Notes: generated by a model not told the origin, from the sequence alone. Positions 9,059-17,665 are shown, counted from the first letter of the stretch. The stretch: 64,000 bases of DNA from Bradyrhizobium hipponense (GCF_008123965.1 NZ_VSTH01000142.1:1-64000), one strand, 5' to 3'. Numbers and translations are program-made.

Positions 9059-9736
9059 TCACTGCAGCGGTGGATCGCCTGAGGTGCGCTTCTTGGCGAG
9101 ATCCATCTCGGTCACCGCGATCAGAATCTCGGCGCGGGTCTTCAGGTCCGGGGCCTCCAGCATCGCCTGCTTCTCGGCCGGGCCATAGGGCGACATCATT
9201 GCCAGCGCGTTGACGAGCGCCTCGTTGGGGGCGCTCTCGACGCCTTCCCAGTCGACCTTGAGGTTGTTGGCCTTCAAGAAATCCGTCAGCGCTACCAGCA
9301 GCGCCTCGCGGTTGACCTCGTCCTCACCCAAGCGCGCGGTAAAATCATCGGCGAAGGCGAAGAAGTCCACCTTGCATTGCCGGTAGGCGGTCAGCACCTC
9401 GAGCTCCTCGACTATCCTGAACCGCGCGACGCCTGTGAGCTCGAGGATGTAGCGGCCGTCACCGGATTCGGCGAGCTGGGTAATGCGCCCGACACAGCCG
9501 ACGCGAAACAGCGCCGGCTTGTCGGAATTCTTCGGCGAATGGGCGATGTCCGGTTGGATCATGCCGATCAGGCGATGGCCGTCGCGCAAGGAATCATCGA
9601 CCATCGCGAGATAACGCGGCTCGAAGATGTTGAGCGGCATCTGGCCGCGCGGCAGCAGCAGCGCGCCCGGCAGCGGAAACACCGGAATGATCTCCGGAAG
9701 GTCGGCGGGCCCGCGATATTCGATGTTGATCGGCAT
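9059..9736 (-). CDS. Lon protease substrate-binding domain protein
   Basis: A 225-residue protein consisting of the N-terminal (LAN/LON) domain of Lon without ATPase or protease parts. The start (EYRGPADLPEIIPVFPLPGALLLPRGQMPLNIFEPRY, described by its IPVFPLPGALLLPR core at residues ~15-30) is the hallmark. Such stand-alone proteins are common in alphaproteobacteria; their role is not established, although substrate binding or haem-related regulation has been suggested for relatives. It sits 36 bp downstream of the thioredoxin-TPR gene on the same strand, so the pair probably forms a protein-quality-control operon. Confidence 0.9.
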   Translation of the reverse strand: MPINIEYRGPADLPEIIPVFPLPGALLLPRGQMPLNIFEPRYLAMVDDSLRDGHRLIGMIQPDIAHSPKNSDKPALFRVGCVGRITQLAESGDGRYILELTGVARFRIVEELEVLTAYRQCKVDFFAFADDFTARLGEDEVNREALLVALTDFLKANNLKVDWEGVESAPNEALVNALAMMSPYGPAEKQAMLEAPDLKTRAEILIAVTEMDLAKKRTSGDPPLQ

Positions 9737-9772
9737 CTGCCCGGTCCCTCGCTGGACTTGCCAGCTTGCGCC

Positions 9773-10696
9773 TTACGAAAACAGGATCGTCGACAAGCGC
9801 TTGCGTCCCTCGATGGTTGCATCGTCGGCGCCGCCCCAGGCCTCGAAGAACTGCACGAGCTGCTTGCGGGCGCCGTCGTCGTTCCATTTGCGGTCGCGTT
9901 TGATGATCGCGAGCAACTGCTCGGTCGCCGCCGCCCGGTTGCCCTGCGCGTTGAGCGCGGTCGCAAGGTCGAATCGCGCCTGATGATCGAGTGGGTTTGC
10001 GGCGACTTTCTGTTCCAGTTCGGCCACCGGGCCCAGCGATTCAGCCTGTTCGGCGAGATCGATCGCGGCCTGCACCGCCTTCACCGCGGCATCGCTGCGC
10101 TTGGACTCCGGCACCATGCCGAGCGTCTGCTTGGCCTGCTCGATCGCGCCCGAGACGACGTAGCACTTGGCTAGCCCGGCGAGCGCGGCGATGTTGGTCG
10201 AATCGTGCGAGAGCACCTCGGCATAGATCTGCGCCGCGGCTTCCGCATCGCCCTCGGCGAGCACGGCCTCGGCCTCTTGCAGGATTTCGGCGACATTCAG
10301 CTCGCCCGGCGCGGTCACGCCCTTGGTCAGCTTTTCGATGAAGGCGTTGACCTGGCTTTCCGGCACTGCGCCCATGAAGCCGTCGGCCGGCTGGCCGTTG
10401 ACGAAGGCGATCACGGCCGGGATCGACTGGATGCCCATCTGGCCCGGAATCGCCGGGTGCTGGTCGATGTTCATCTTGACCAGCTTGACCTTGCCCTTGG
10501 CCGCGCGGACCGCCTTTTCCAGCACGGGGGTGAGTTGCTTGCAGGGGCCACACCATTCGGCCCAGAAGTCGATCAGAACCGGCTGGCGCTTCGATTCCTC
10601 GATCACGTCCTTCACGAAGGTCTGGGTGGTGGTGTCCTTGATCAGGTCGGCCGAAGCCGGGCCCGGCGCTCCGTTACCCTGGTCGATGATCGTCAC
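9773..10696 (-). CDS. thioredoxin-TPR chaperone (YbbN/CnoX type)
   Basis: The first ~130 residues are a thioredoxin fold with the active site WCGPC (Cys49, Cys52); the remaining ~170 residues are TPR-like helices (AEILQEAEAVLAEGDAEAAAQIYAEVL...). This is the architecture of CnoX, a chaperone-redoxin that protects proteins from overoxidation and aggregation and hands them to GroEL. E. coli CnoX lacks the CxxC pair, whereas this one keeps it and may be a working reductase. The start is GTG at 10696 with GGGGA a few bases upstream. It is followed by the Lon-domain gene, consistent with a proteostasis operon. Confidence 0.9.
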   Translation of the reverse strand: MTIIDQGNGAPGPASADLIKDTTTQTFVKDVIEESKRQPVLIDFWAEWCGPCKQLTPVLEKAVRAAKGKVKLVKMNIDQHPAIPGQMGIQSIPAVIAFVNGQPADGFMGAVPESQVNAFIEKLTKGVTAPGELNVAEILQEAEAVLAEGDAEAAAQIYAEVLSHDSTNIAALAGLAKCYVVSGAIEQAKQTLGMVPESKRSDAAVKAVQAAIDLAEQAESLGPVAELEQKVAANPLDHQARFDLATALNAQGNRAAATEQLLAIIKRDRKWNDDGARKQLVQFFEAWGGADDATIEGRKRLSTILFS

Positions 10697-10972
10697 GGGA
10701 TCCCCTCGTCTGATGTCTGGAATGGCGGCTCTTTAGCACGCCGCCGATCCATATGCTTCGCTGTCGGCCCCTAAAATTGGGCCGGGGCGGCCGAATTTCA
10801 ATCCGTGCCCGCCGATTCGGCGGTTCCGGGGCATTTTCGATCGGTTTGACCGGAATCGGGGTCGATATCGGGCCTCGAATGCGCATCTATGCCGCGGGTA
10901 GCTGTTGCATTCGCCGTCCGCTTTTGGCATACGACAGCCGTTGCCGGGCGCGTCATGCGGCCGACACAGGAT

Positions 10973-11047
<75 letters not shown>

Positions 11048-11195
11048 ATTTTCTCCCAAGGTCCAAGGATGTGTTGGCTATCCCTGCCGGGGAGTGCCTT
11101 TGCCGCGATTTTTGGTGTGGGTCGTACGGCGGGCTTTTTCGAAGTCCCAGGACCGGGAATGGGGCCAACCTGTAATTTAGGGCGCCTCGCCCAAG

Positions 11196-11846
11196 CTATA
11201 CAGCGCGAAGGAGGTCTTTGGTCTTTTCCAGTGCTGTGTTGGCGATCAGCTTATATGCGTCTTTGATCGAGAGCTGATTGATCGCTGCGCTCACAAAGTC
11301 AGGCTTTAGCTTGTCGATTGCGGCCAGTGTAGTTGCGACGCTGTCGCGATAGCTGGCCAGCTCCTTAATGATAGACTCAGCGTGCTTTTCGCCGCCCGCC
11401 GCGATGTCAAATATATCGCGCGGCGCGATGCTATTGCCCCGATGATAGATCTTCTTCGCAATGATTTCCGGGATTGTCTCTAGGAGGACCATTTCGTCCT
11501 CAACTGTCGCTTGCGTCGTCGGCGAGGAAGTCAGTGGCGGCGCGACGATAAAATCGATCTCACCAAATTCGAAGCCGAGCTTCAGGGACCGTGCGCCGTT
11601 CCCATTTTAGTCAGCAGGCCTGATCTCGAAATTGAAGTCATGCTTCTGTGGATCGAGGAAGGGAAGAAATTGAGGGTCCGGGAGAAAGATATCGATATCG
11701 TGGCTTATCCGATGATCGATTTGCAGCATCATCGCTGTGCCGCCGCCGAACGTCCAACGATCAATGATTTCCTGTTCGGCGTTGACTTGCCGGATCATCG
11801 CACAGGCAATGCGAAAAAGTTGCGCCCAATCTGATTGAGCGCTCAT
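11196..11846 (-). pseudogene. AbiEii/AbiGii-family toxin, broken by one in-frame TAA
   Basis: AbiEii-type nucleotidyltransferases are toxins of type IV toxin-antitoxin/abortive-infection systems. The first 79 codons (11846 down to 11610) contain GGGTAMMLQIDHR and SHDIDIF, the GGxTA...DxD nucleotidyltransferase signature. A TAA at 11609-11607 then stops the frame. Reading straight through in the same frame gives NGNGARSLKLGFEFGEIDF, then a run to MVLLETIPEIIAKKIYHRG and on to TAA-less DLLRAV at 11199, exactly the family's second half; total 216 residues plus the internal stop. So this is a nonsense mutation, not a frameshift (or a sequencing error). The start lies 3 bp after the upstream small gene, with no clear ribosome-binding site, suggesting translational coupling. 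Base composition is lower in GC than neighbours. Confidence 0.85.
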
Positions 11847-11849
11847 GTG

Positions 11850-12110
11850 TTAGGCCGCGAGTGGAAGGGATCGCCCCGAAAACTCGGCAAACGCTTTTGC
11901 TGCGGCAACCAGTTGATCGTGGCTGATGCCATACATCTCAGCGAACGCGATTTGCAATTCAGGTTTAACATCGCCAAAAAACGACGACATCGGACCGCAG
12001 GCCGCCTTCGCCGAAGAGGGATCCAGCAGACAATGGACAAGCTCCTGCGCGTCTAGCTTTTTGCTATACGGCGCATTTACAGTCGCCAGTACTAGGATGG
12101 GGCTGTTCAT
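11850..12110 (-). CDS. hypothetical partner of the AbiEii-type gene
   Basis: An 86-residue, mostly helical protein (MNSPILVLATVNAPYSKK... DAQELVHCLL...AFAEMYGISHDQLVAAAKAF) directly upstream of the toxin-like gene with a 3-bp gap. Its place fits an antitoxin, but it is much shorter than AbiEi and shows no winged-helix domain, so that role is only inferred. I do not recognise the family. ATG 12110 is preferred, with GGTGA upstream; an ATG at 12122 is an alternative. GC content is low for the window, consistent with transfer together with its neighbour. Confidence 0.6.
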   Translation of the reverse strand: MNSPILVLATVNAPYSKKLDAQELVHCLLDPSSAKAACGPMSSFFGDVKPELQIAFAEMYGISHDQLVAAAKAFAEFSGRSLPLAA

Positions 12111-12299
12111 CTGCGTCACCATCTGGATGCCCGGTCAATATAGGATGGACATGGCAGCATCTACACTCCCCCCAACAGTCTTCGCAGTCAATTTGTTTGC
12201 TTTTTGTTCTATCTGCATGGGTAGATTCGCTGCAAACGTCGACTAAATGCCTCGGATCGGACGGTGGTTTCGTTGGCGGGTGGGTTCAATCGGTCGCAC

Positions 12300-13286
12300 A
12301 TGAAAATTCTGGTCACAGGCAGCGCGGGTCACCTCGGGGAGGCCATTCTCCGAACCCTCCGGGGGCGCGGCTCGCCCGTGCATGGGGTTGATTTGGAGAC
12401 ATCGCCTTTCACTGACGCCGTTGGCTCGATCGTCGACCCGGACTTCGTGCGGCGGCAGATGGATGGTGTCACCGCGATCATCCACACCGCGACGCTGCAC
12501 AAGCCGCATGTGGCGACCCACACCAAACAGCAATTCGTCGACACCAACGTCACCGGCACGCTCAACCTGCTCGAGGCGGCCGCGGCCGCCGGGGTGCGCA
12601 GCTTCGTCTTCACCAGCACCACCAGCGCATTTGGCTCGCAACTGCGGCCGGAGGTGGGACAGGCTGCGGTGTGGGTCACCGAGGAGCTGCCGCCGGTGCC
12701 TAAAAACATTTACGGCACGACCAAGCTGATGGCGGAGAATCTGTGCGAGCTATTCTTTCGCGAGCGCGGCCTGCCCGTCGTTATTCTGCGAACATCGCGC
12801 TTCTTCCCGGAAGACGACGACGATCCCGCGATGCGGTCTGCCTACGTGCTGGAGAATGCGCAGGCCAATGAGCTGCTGTATCGCCGGCTGGATATCGCGG
12901 ACGCGGTGAGCGCCCATCTTGCCGCCGTCGAGCGGGCGCCGGCGATCGGCTTCGCCCGTTACATCGTCTCCGCCACCAGCCCGTTCGAGCCGGGTCACCT
13001 TGCGGCGCTCGCCCGCGACGCGGCCGGTGTCGTGCGCGAGCTCTATCCGGATTGCGCAGAGCTCTACGCGGCGCGCGGCTGGCGGCTGTCCCCGCAGATC
13101 GATCGCGTCTACGTCAACGATCGCGCGCGGCGCGAATTGGGCTGGCGCCCCGAATTCGACTTTGCCCATGTCCTGAGCAGCCTTCGCACCGGACAGGATT
13201 TTCGCAGCGCGCTGGCGCGCGAGGTCGGCTCAAAAGGTTATCATGAGACGACATTCGACGACGGGCCCTACCCCGTCGCCTCGTGA
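12300..13286 (+). CDS. NAD-dependent epimerase/dehydratase (extended SDR)
   Basis: The 328-residue protein opens with MKILVTGSAGHLGEAI, the GxxGxxG-like NAD(P) motif of extended short-chain dehydrogenases, and has the active-site tyrosine-lysine pair in NIYGTTKLMAE (near residue 143) with the serine/threonine-rich FTSTTSAFG strand before it. Relatives modify nucleotide sugars, but the substrate is not identifiable here. ATG 12300 is used because it begins the Rossmann fold; the frame is open 36 bp further up without a match. It stands alone after the accessory patch and has normal GC content. Confidence 0.88.
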   Translation: MKILVTGSAGHLGEAILRTLRGRGSPVHGVDLETSPFTDAVGSIVDPDFVRRQMDGVTAIIHTATLHKPHVATHTKQQFVDTNVTGTLNLLEAAAAAGVRSFVFTSTTSAFGSQLRPEVGQAAVWVTEELPPVPKNIYGTTKLMAENLCELFFRERGLPVVILRTSRFFPEDDDDPAMRSAYVLENAQANELLYRRLDIADAVSAHLAAVERAPAIGFARYIVSATSPFEPGHLAALARDAAGVVRELYPDCAELYAARGWRLSPQIDRVYVNDRARRELGWRPEFDFAHVLSSLRTGQDFRSALAREVGSKGYHETTFDDGPYPVAS

Positions 13287-13666
13287 TCGCCGCTTTTGCT
13301 GATTTGCTCGACGCATCAAACGTCTGCCCGGTGTCACCGCACGCAAATCGGCATGAGCCTTTCTACTGTGCATGGGGTTGTTTTCGCGCTTTTGTTTGGC
13401 CGGGTGCCGGTGCTGCCTGCAAATGAGCCGCGCGGCTTGCTGATTTCGCGTTGCAGCGAGGTCGTCGTCGCCACGCGTTCGCCTCGAGCGAAAATCCGTC
13501 TCAATTCATATTGAGCGCAACCGCAGTGCGCGCGACGCGCTTCTCAGCGGTTGCGGATGTGCTAACCTTTCTGCGTCTGTCCTCTCGACAGACGCCAAAC
13601 CTCGCCTTTCGATGAATAAAACAAAATAACGTGCAGTCCAGATGGCTGCCTTAGGGGAGTGACGCG
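13287..13666. other. intergenic region with no recognised gene
   Basis: This 380-bp gap holds an open frame at 13296-13514 (72 codons, GRVPVLPANEPRGLL in the middle) that matches no family I know and has no ribosome-binding site. The rest should contain the promoter of the sorbosone-dehydrogenase-like gene; GGGGAG precedes its ATG. No repeats or hairpins stand out. Confidence 0.5.
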
Positions 13667-14959
13667 ATGACGTTCCATCGATCCGTCTTTCAATCCGTCT
13701 TTCAATCCGTCCTGGCGCTTGCAGCGGTTGCCCTTCTTGCGGGGACAAGCGTCGGTCATGCGCAGCAACAGGACAAGAACAAGCCGCTGAAGAAATACGA
13801 ATCCGGCACCAAGGAGTTCTGGACACATCCGCCGGATGACTGGTTCCTCGGCGACGAGACCGAGGCGCAGAAGGGCCTGGCGCCGCCGTCGGGGCCGCCG
13901 ACCGGCGCATCGGAGGCCGAGCTCGCGGCGATGATGAAGAAGATCAAGCTGCCGCCGGGCTTCAAGATCGAAGTCTACGCGCCCGGCGTTCTCGCGGCGC
14001 GGCAGATGGCCTGGGGCGACAAGGGCACGCTGTTCGTCGGCTCGTTCGGCCTCGGCAACGTCTATGCGATCACGGACAACAACGGCAAGAAAGAGGTCAA
14101 GACCATCCTCAAGGGGCTGAACATGCCCACTGGTCTGGCCTTCAAGGACGGCGCGCTCTACGTCATCGCGGTCGACAAGCTGATCCGCTACGACAATGCG
14201 GAAGCCAATCTGGACAAGCTCGGCGAGGGCAAGGTCGTCTATGACGACATGCCGTCCTATGCCGCGCATGGCTGGAAGTACATCGCGGTCGACAAGGAAG
14301 GCTGGTTCTACATTCCGTTCGGACCGCCCTTCAACATCGGCGTTCCCCCGACCAGCGTGTCACAGATCCGGCGCGTCGATCCCAAGACCGGCAACGCTGA
14401 AATCTGGGCGCTCGGGGTGCGCAACTCGGTCGGCGGTGACGTCGATCCGCGCACCGGCAAGCTTTGGTTCACCGAGAACGCGCGTGACTGGGTCAGCGAC
14501 GATCTGCCTAGCGACAAGCTGAACATGATCAACAAGATCGGTGAGCACTTCGGCTATCCCTATTGTCACCAGGGCGACCTGCCGGATCCGAAATTCGCGA
14601 TGGGTCACAAGTGCTCCGAGTTCACGCCGCCTGTGCTGAACCTCGGCGCCCATGTCGCTCCGCTCGGCATGAAGTTCTATACCGGCGATCAATTTCCGCC
14701 TGAGTACAAGAACAACATCCTGATCGCCGAGCACGGCTCCTGGAATCGTCACAAGTATCAGGGCGCACGCATCATGCGGGTGATCGTCGGGCCCGACGGC
14801 AAGAACGCCAAGCAGGAGGTGTTCGCCTCCGGCTGGCTCGAGGGCGACCAGGGCTATCTCGGCCGTCCCGACGACATCATCCTCGCCAAGGATGGCTCGA
14901 TCCTCGTCGCCGACGACTGGGCCGGCGCGATCTACCGCATCAGCTACAGCAAGAAGTAA
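13667..14959 (+). CDS. exported sorbosone-dehydrogenase-like (PQQ beta-propeller) protein
   Basis: A 430-residue protein with an N-terminal signal peptide (hydrophobic residues ~12-30, cleavage near GHA-QQQ) and a six-bladed propeller of the glucose/sorbosone dehydrogenase superfamily: KLPPGFKIEVYAPGVLAARQMA, RVDPKTGNAEIWALGVRNSVG, DPRTGKLWFTENARDW, NILIAEHGSWNR, RPDDIILAKDGSILVADDWAGAIYRI. Such proteins oxidise sugars or alcohols with PQQ in the periplasm. GGGGAG sits before ATG 13667. The dihaem cytochrome c gene 190 bp downstream is a natural electron acceptor. Oddity: an in-frame 12-bp duplication in the signal-peptide region gives SVFQSVFQSV. Confidence 0.87.
   Translation: MTFHRSVFQSVFQSVLALAAVALLAGTSVGHAQQQDKNKPLKKYESGTKEFWTHPPDDWFLGDETEAQKGLAPPSGPPTGASEAELAAMMKKIKLPPGFKIEVYAPGVLAARQMAWGDKGTLFVGSFGLGNVYAITDNNGKKEVKTILKGLNMPTGLAFKDGALYVIAVDKLIRYDNAEANLDKLGEGKVVYDDMPSYAAHGWKYIAVDKEGWFYIPFGPPFNIGVPPTSVSQIRRVDPKTGNAEIWALGVRNSVGGDVDPRTGKLWFTENARDWVSDDLPSDKLNMINKIGEHFGYPYCHQGDLPDPKFAMGHKCSEFTPPVLNLGAHVAPLGMKFYTGDQFPPEYKNNILIAEHGSWNRHKYQGARIMRVIVGPDGKNAKQEVFASGWLEGDQGYLGRPDDIILAKDGSILVADDWAGAIYRISYSKK
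13681..13704. repeat. 12-bp tandem duplication inside a signal-peptide sequence
   Basis: ATCCGTCTTTCA occurs twice head to tail (13681-13692, 13693-13704), followed by a partial third copy. It keeps the reading frame and extends the n-region of the signal peptide by four residues per copy. Confidence 0.85.
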
Positions 14960-15025
14960 CGTTCGAAGATACGGGGCTGCGGGTGGCCGAAAGACGCCGC
15001 AGCCTCTCTCATCTCGATCTCGCAA

Positions 15026-15130
15026 AGCCGTCGTTCCCGCTTGCGCGCCGCTTGAGCGCAAGTCCGGAACCCAAAGCCACGATTGCGGATTATGGATTTC
15101 GGGCCCGTGCTCTGCACGTCCCGGAATAAT
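15026..15130. repeat. diverged intergenic palindromic repeat
   Basis: The segment between the propeller gene and the cytochrome gene has ends GTCGTTCCCGC and GCACGTCCCGGAAT with GCTTGCGCGCCGCTTGAGCGC inside. It resembles a decayed member of the CGTCGTCCCGG repeat group; assignment is tentative. Confidence 0.45.
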
Positions 15131-15149
15131 AAGCTGGGACCCATCAATC

Positions 15150-15743
15150 ATGCGCCGGCAATTTCTCTCGCACGCAATCAGCGTGGTTGCGTTCCTCACG
15201 CTCGGCTCTCTCGCGGCAAGCGCCGCTGACGTCGCCGCCGGCAAAGCCAGAGCCGAAATCTGCGCCGGTTGCCACGGCGACAACGGCATCTCGCAGATGG
15301 AGAACGTCCCCTCGCTCGCCGGCCAGCCCGATCAATTCCTGCAATGGCAGCTCGTGTTCTTCCGCGCCGGCTCACGCAAGAACGAGCAGATGCAGCCGAT
15401 CGTCGAACAGATCAACAACGAGGACATCCGCAATCTCGGCGCCTATTTCGCCTCGCTGACGCCGCCGAAGGGGCCGGAGGACAACGATCCCGATCTGTCG
15501 AAGAAGGGTGCGCAAGCCGCCGCCGGTCGCCGCTGCGGCTCATGTCACACCGACAGCTATGCCGGCACCAAGGCAGTGGCGCGCCTCGCCGGCCAGCGCG
15601 AGGAATATCTCGTGAAAGCGCTGCACGACTACAAGACAAGCCAACGTGTCGGCGGCGCCGGCGCCGCCATGGCCGAAATCGCCTACTCCCTCAGCGAAGA
15701 AGAGATCACCGCGCTGGCGCACTATCTGGCGCATCTGCAGTAG
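15150..15743 (+). CDS. exported dihaem cytochrome c (c4-like)
   Basis: The 197-residue protein has a signal peptide (residues 1-25, cleavage near SAADVAA) and two CxxCH haem c motifs, CAGCH near residue 37 and CGSCH near residue 131, each followed by a distal Met region (NEQMQPI; GAAMAEIA). This two-lobed layout is that of cytochrome c4, a periplasmic electron carrier. ATG 15150 begins MRRQFLSHAIS; earlier in-frame codons run through the preceding gene's tail and have no match. It follows the PQQ-type dehydrogenase on the same strand and likely accepts its electrons. Its TAG stop overlaps the start of a long inverted-repeat element. Confidence 0.92.
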   Translation: MRRQFLSHAISVVAFLTLGSLAASAADVAAGKARAEICAGCHGDNGISQMENVPSLAGQPDQFLQWQLVFFRAGSRKNEQMQPIVEQINNEDIRNLGAYFASLTPPKGPEDNDPDLSKKGAQAAAGRRCGSCHTDSYAGTKAVARLAGQREEYLVKALHDYKTSQRVGGAGAAMAEIAYSLSEEEITALAHYLAHLQ

Positions 15744-15944
15744 CTCCACATTCCACCGTCGTCCCGGACAAGCGAGCTCCAACGCGAAGCGTTGTCGGAG
15801 CGCGCGCCGATCCGGGACCCATAACCACAGGAAGTGGTTGTGGCATGAGGTGGTAACTACCAGTGTTCGCCAAACTCGACCCTGTGGCTATGGGTCCCGG
15901 ATCTGCGCTTTCGCTTGTCCGGGACGACAGCGGAATGTGGAGCT
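15742..15944. repeat. 203-bp intergenic inverted-repeat element, copy 2
   Basis: The left end begins AGCTCCACATTCC and continues CGTCGTCCCGGACAAGCG; the right end is its reverse complement with about two mismatches over 33 bp. The element fills the entire gap between two convergent genes, overlapping the stop of the cytochrome c gene and ending 2 bp before the stop of the PanE-like gene. Transcripts from either side would fold into a long hairpin, so it may end transcription of both. Confidence 0.8.
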
Positions 15945-15946
15945 GG

Positions 15947-16870
15947 CTATCCCGCCCGCTGCTTCTCATACGCCTTCAGATGCGTGTACGCGATGCGAAG
16001 CTTCGGCACCGGTACCTTCGCAGCGTCTCCGCGCGCGATGAGATCGCCGATGACGTGATCGGCCTCGACCGGAAGGCCTGCCTGGACGTCGCGGAACATC
16101 GACGCAGTCATCGGTGAGCCCTCAGTGGTGAGCAGACCCTTGACCCGTTCGAAGAACGGGCCTCCCGGCGGATAGCCTGACGCGGAGGCGACCGCGCTGG
16201 TCTCGTCTAACATGCCGAGCAGGAAATCCTTGCCGCCGGGGACGGCAAGGATGTTGCCGACGGAAGTGCGCATCAGGCTGGTCGAAGCGGCAAGCGAGGA
16301 GAGGAACACCCACTTCTCCCACATGTCCTGCATGATGTTCTGGCTGGCTGCGGCGCCATTGATGCCGCTCTTGAAGGCCTCGTCGATCGCCTTGACCCGG
16401 TCCGACAGCTTGCCGTCGCGCTCGCCGTAATTGATCGACTGCATTGGCTGGAGCTGCACCACCTCGCGCTTCTCGTTCAGCGTCGCGGCGATGGCGCAGA
16501 GTCCGCCGAGCACGCGTTCGGGGCCGAACTTCTGGTCGAGCGTGTCGAGATGCTTCATGCCGTTGAGCATCGGGATGATCGACGTGTTCGGTCCGACCGC
16601 CGCCGCGAAAGACTTGATGGCATCGTTGAGGTCGAACGCCTTGCAGCTCAAGAGCACGACGTCGAACTTGTCCTTGAGCTTGTCCGCTTCGACCCGCGGC
16701 GGGTCCTTCAGCGTCACATCGCCGTTCGGGCTCTTGATGACGAGGCCGGCGCTCGCAAGCTCGGCAGCGCGCCTTTGCCGGACCAGAAAGGTAACGTCGC
16801 GGCCGGCCTGCAACAGCCTGCCACCAAAATAGCCGCCGATGGCGCCGGCGCCGACCACGAGGATACGCAT
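15947..16870 (-). CDS. PanE-like 2-dehydropantoate 2-reductase family protein
   Basis: Family members reduce ketopantoate to pantoate with NADPH in pantothenate synthesis, though many paralogues have other substrates. The 307-residue protein has MRILVVGAGAIGGYFGGRLLQAG (GxGxxG at residues 7-12), the catalytic-lysine segment WEKWVFLSSLAA (~190) and the SMFRDVQAGLPVEADHV segment near residue 260 typical of ApbA/PanE C-terminal domains. It begins at ATG 16870. No other pantothenate gene is nearby, so I do not assign the symbol panE. It is convergent with the cytochrome gene. Confidence 0.85.
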   Translation of the reverse strand: MRILVVGAGAIGGYFGGRLLQAGRDVTFLVRQRRAAELASAGLVIKSPNGDVTLKDPPRVEADKLKDKFDVVLLSCKAFDLNDAIKSFAAAVGPNTSIIPMLNGMKHLDTLDQKFGPERVLGGLCAIAATLNEKREVVQLQPMQSINYGERDGKLSDRVKAIDEAFKSGINGAAASQNIMQDMWEKWVFLSSLAASTSLMRTSVGNILAVPGGKDFLLGMLDETSAVASASGYPPGGPFFERVKGLLTTEGSPMTASMFRDVQAGLPVEADHVIGDLIARGDAAKVPVPKLRIAYTHLKAYEKQRAG

Positions 16871-16898
16871 GGGATCTTCCTTGTTGTTGCTTCTTTAC

Positions 16899-17021
16899 CG
16901 TCGTCCTGGCGAAAGCCAGGACCCATTACCCCGACTGCTCGCTATCGGACAAGTTGGAGCTCCAGCTCGTGACATCAATAACCTTCGGTGGTTATGGGTC
17001 CTGGCTTTCGCCAGGACGACG
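16899..17021. repeat. intergenic palindromic repeat, copy 3 (CCTGG variant)
   Basis: It begins CGTCGTCCTGGCGAAAGCCAGG and ends with the inverted CCTGGCTTTCGCCAGGACGACG (each given as its palindromic core). The variant has CCTGG where other copies have CCCGG, and the change is matched in both arms, which keeps the hairpins paired: a compensatory pattern. Confidence 0.8.
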
Positions 17022-17056
17022 CTGGGAAATAGCTCGCTTTATAAGGCCGGGGGCAA

Positions 17057-17665
17057 TCACTTTCCCGACACCATTTCCTCGACCTCGCGCAGCTGTTCCT
17101 TGCCGAAGAACATCTCGTTGCCAACAAAGAAGGTCGGCGAGCCGAACGCACCGCGGGCCACCGCCTCCTCGGTATTCTTGATCAGTTTGGCTTTCACCTC
17201 GGGCTCCTGGGCGCGGGCGAACAGCTTTTGGGCATCGAGGCCGGAGGAGGCCAGCGCCGTCGCTGCGACTTCCGGATCGTCCATTTTTTTCGGCTCGCGC
17301 CACATGTGGTGGAAGGCGGCGTCGACATATCTTTCGAACACGCCCTCGACCTGCGCTGCGATCGCCGCGCGCATCAGGTTCAGCGTGTTGACGGGGAAAA
17401 ACGGATTAAAGACATAGGGCTGGACGTGAAACCGCTTAATGAAGCGCTCGGTCTCGACCGCCTGGAACTCGCGCTTGTTCTTGACGCCGGCCAGCGTCTC
17501 GGCCGGCGACTTGTTGTTGGTCGCCTTGAAGATGCCGCCGAGCAGGATCGGCACATATTCGAATTTGACGCCGATCCGCTGCTCGATCGCCGGGATCGCC
17601 AGATGGCTGAGATAGGCGTTCGGGCTGCCGAAGTCGAACAGGAATTGCGGGGCTGTGCGGGTCAA
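17057..17665 (-). CDS. DsbA-family 2-hydroxychromene-2-carboxylate isomerase-like protein
   Basis: HCCA isomerases are thioredoxin-fold, glutathione-dependent enzymes of aromatic degradation. The 202-residue protein shows FLFDFGSPNAYLSHLAIPAI (Ser in the GSH-binding position, no CxxC), RFIKRFHVQPYVFNPFFPVNTL and, near the end, GAFGSPTFFVGNEMFFGKEQL, the cis-proline segment. The start is the TTG at 17665 because AGGAG lies about 8 bases upstream and the fold begins immediately; an upstream frame start would add 17 unmatched residues. No other aromatic-degradation genes are adjacent, so the substrate is open. Confidence 0.87.
   Translation of the reverse strand: MTRTAPQFLFDFGSPNAYLSHLAIPAIEQRIGVKFEYVPILLGGIFKATNNKSPAETLAGVKNKREFQAVETERFIKRFHVQPYVFNPFFPVNTLNLMRAAIAAQVEGVFERYVDAAFHHMWREPKKMDDPEVAATALASSGLDAQKLFARAQEPEVKAKLIKNTEEAVARGAFGSPTFFVGNEMFFGKEQLREVEEMVSGK

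Noticed and set aside
11196-11846. Frameshift as the cause of the split AbiEii gene
   Set aside because: The distance between the two open parts is a multiple of three and reading through the TAA restores family sequence, so it is a nonsense codon.
13296-13514. 72-codon open frame upstream of the propeller gene
   Set aside because: No ribosome-binding site, no recognisable motif; treated as chance.
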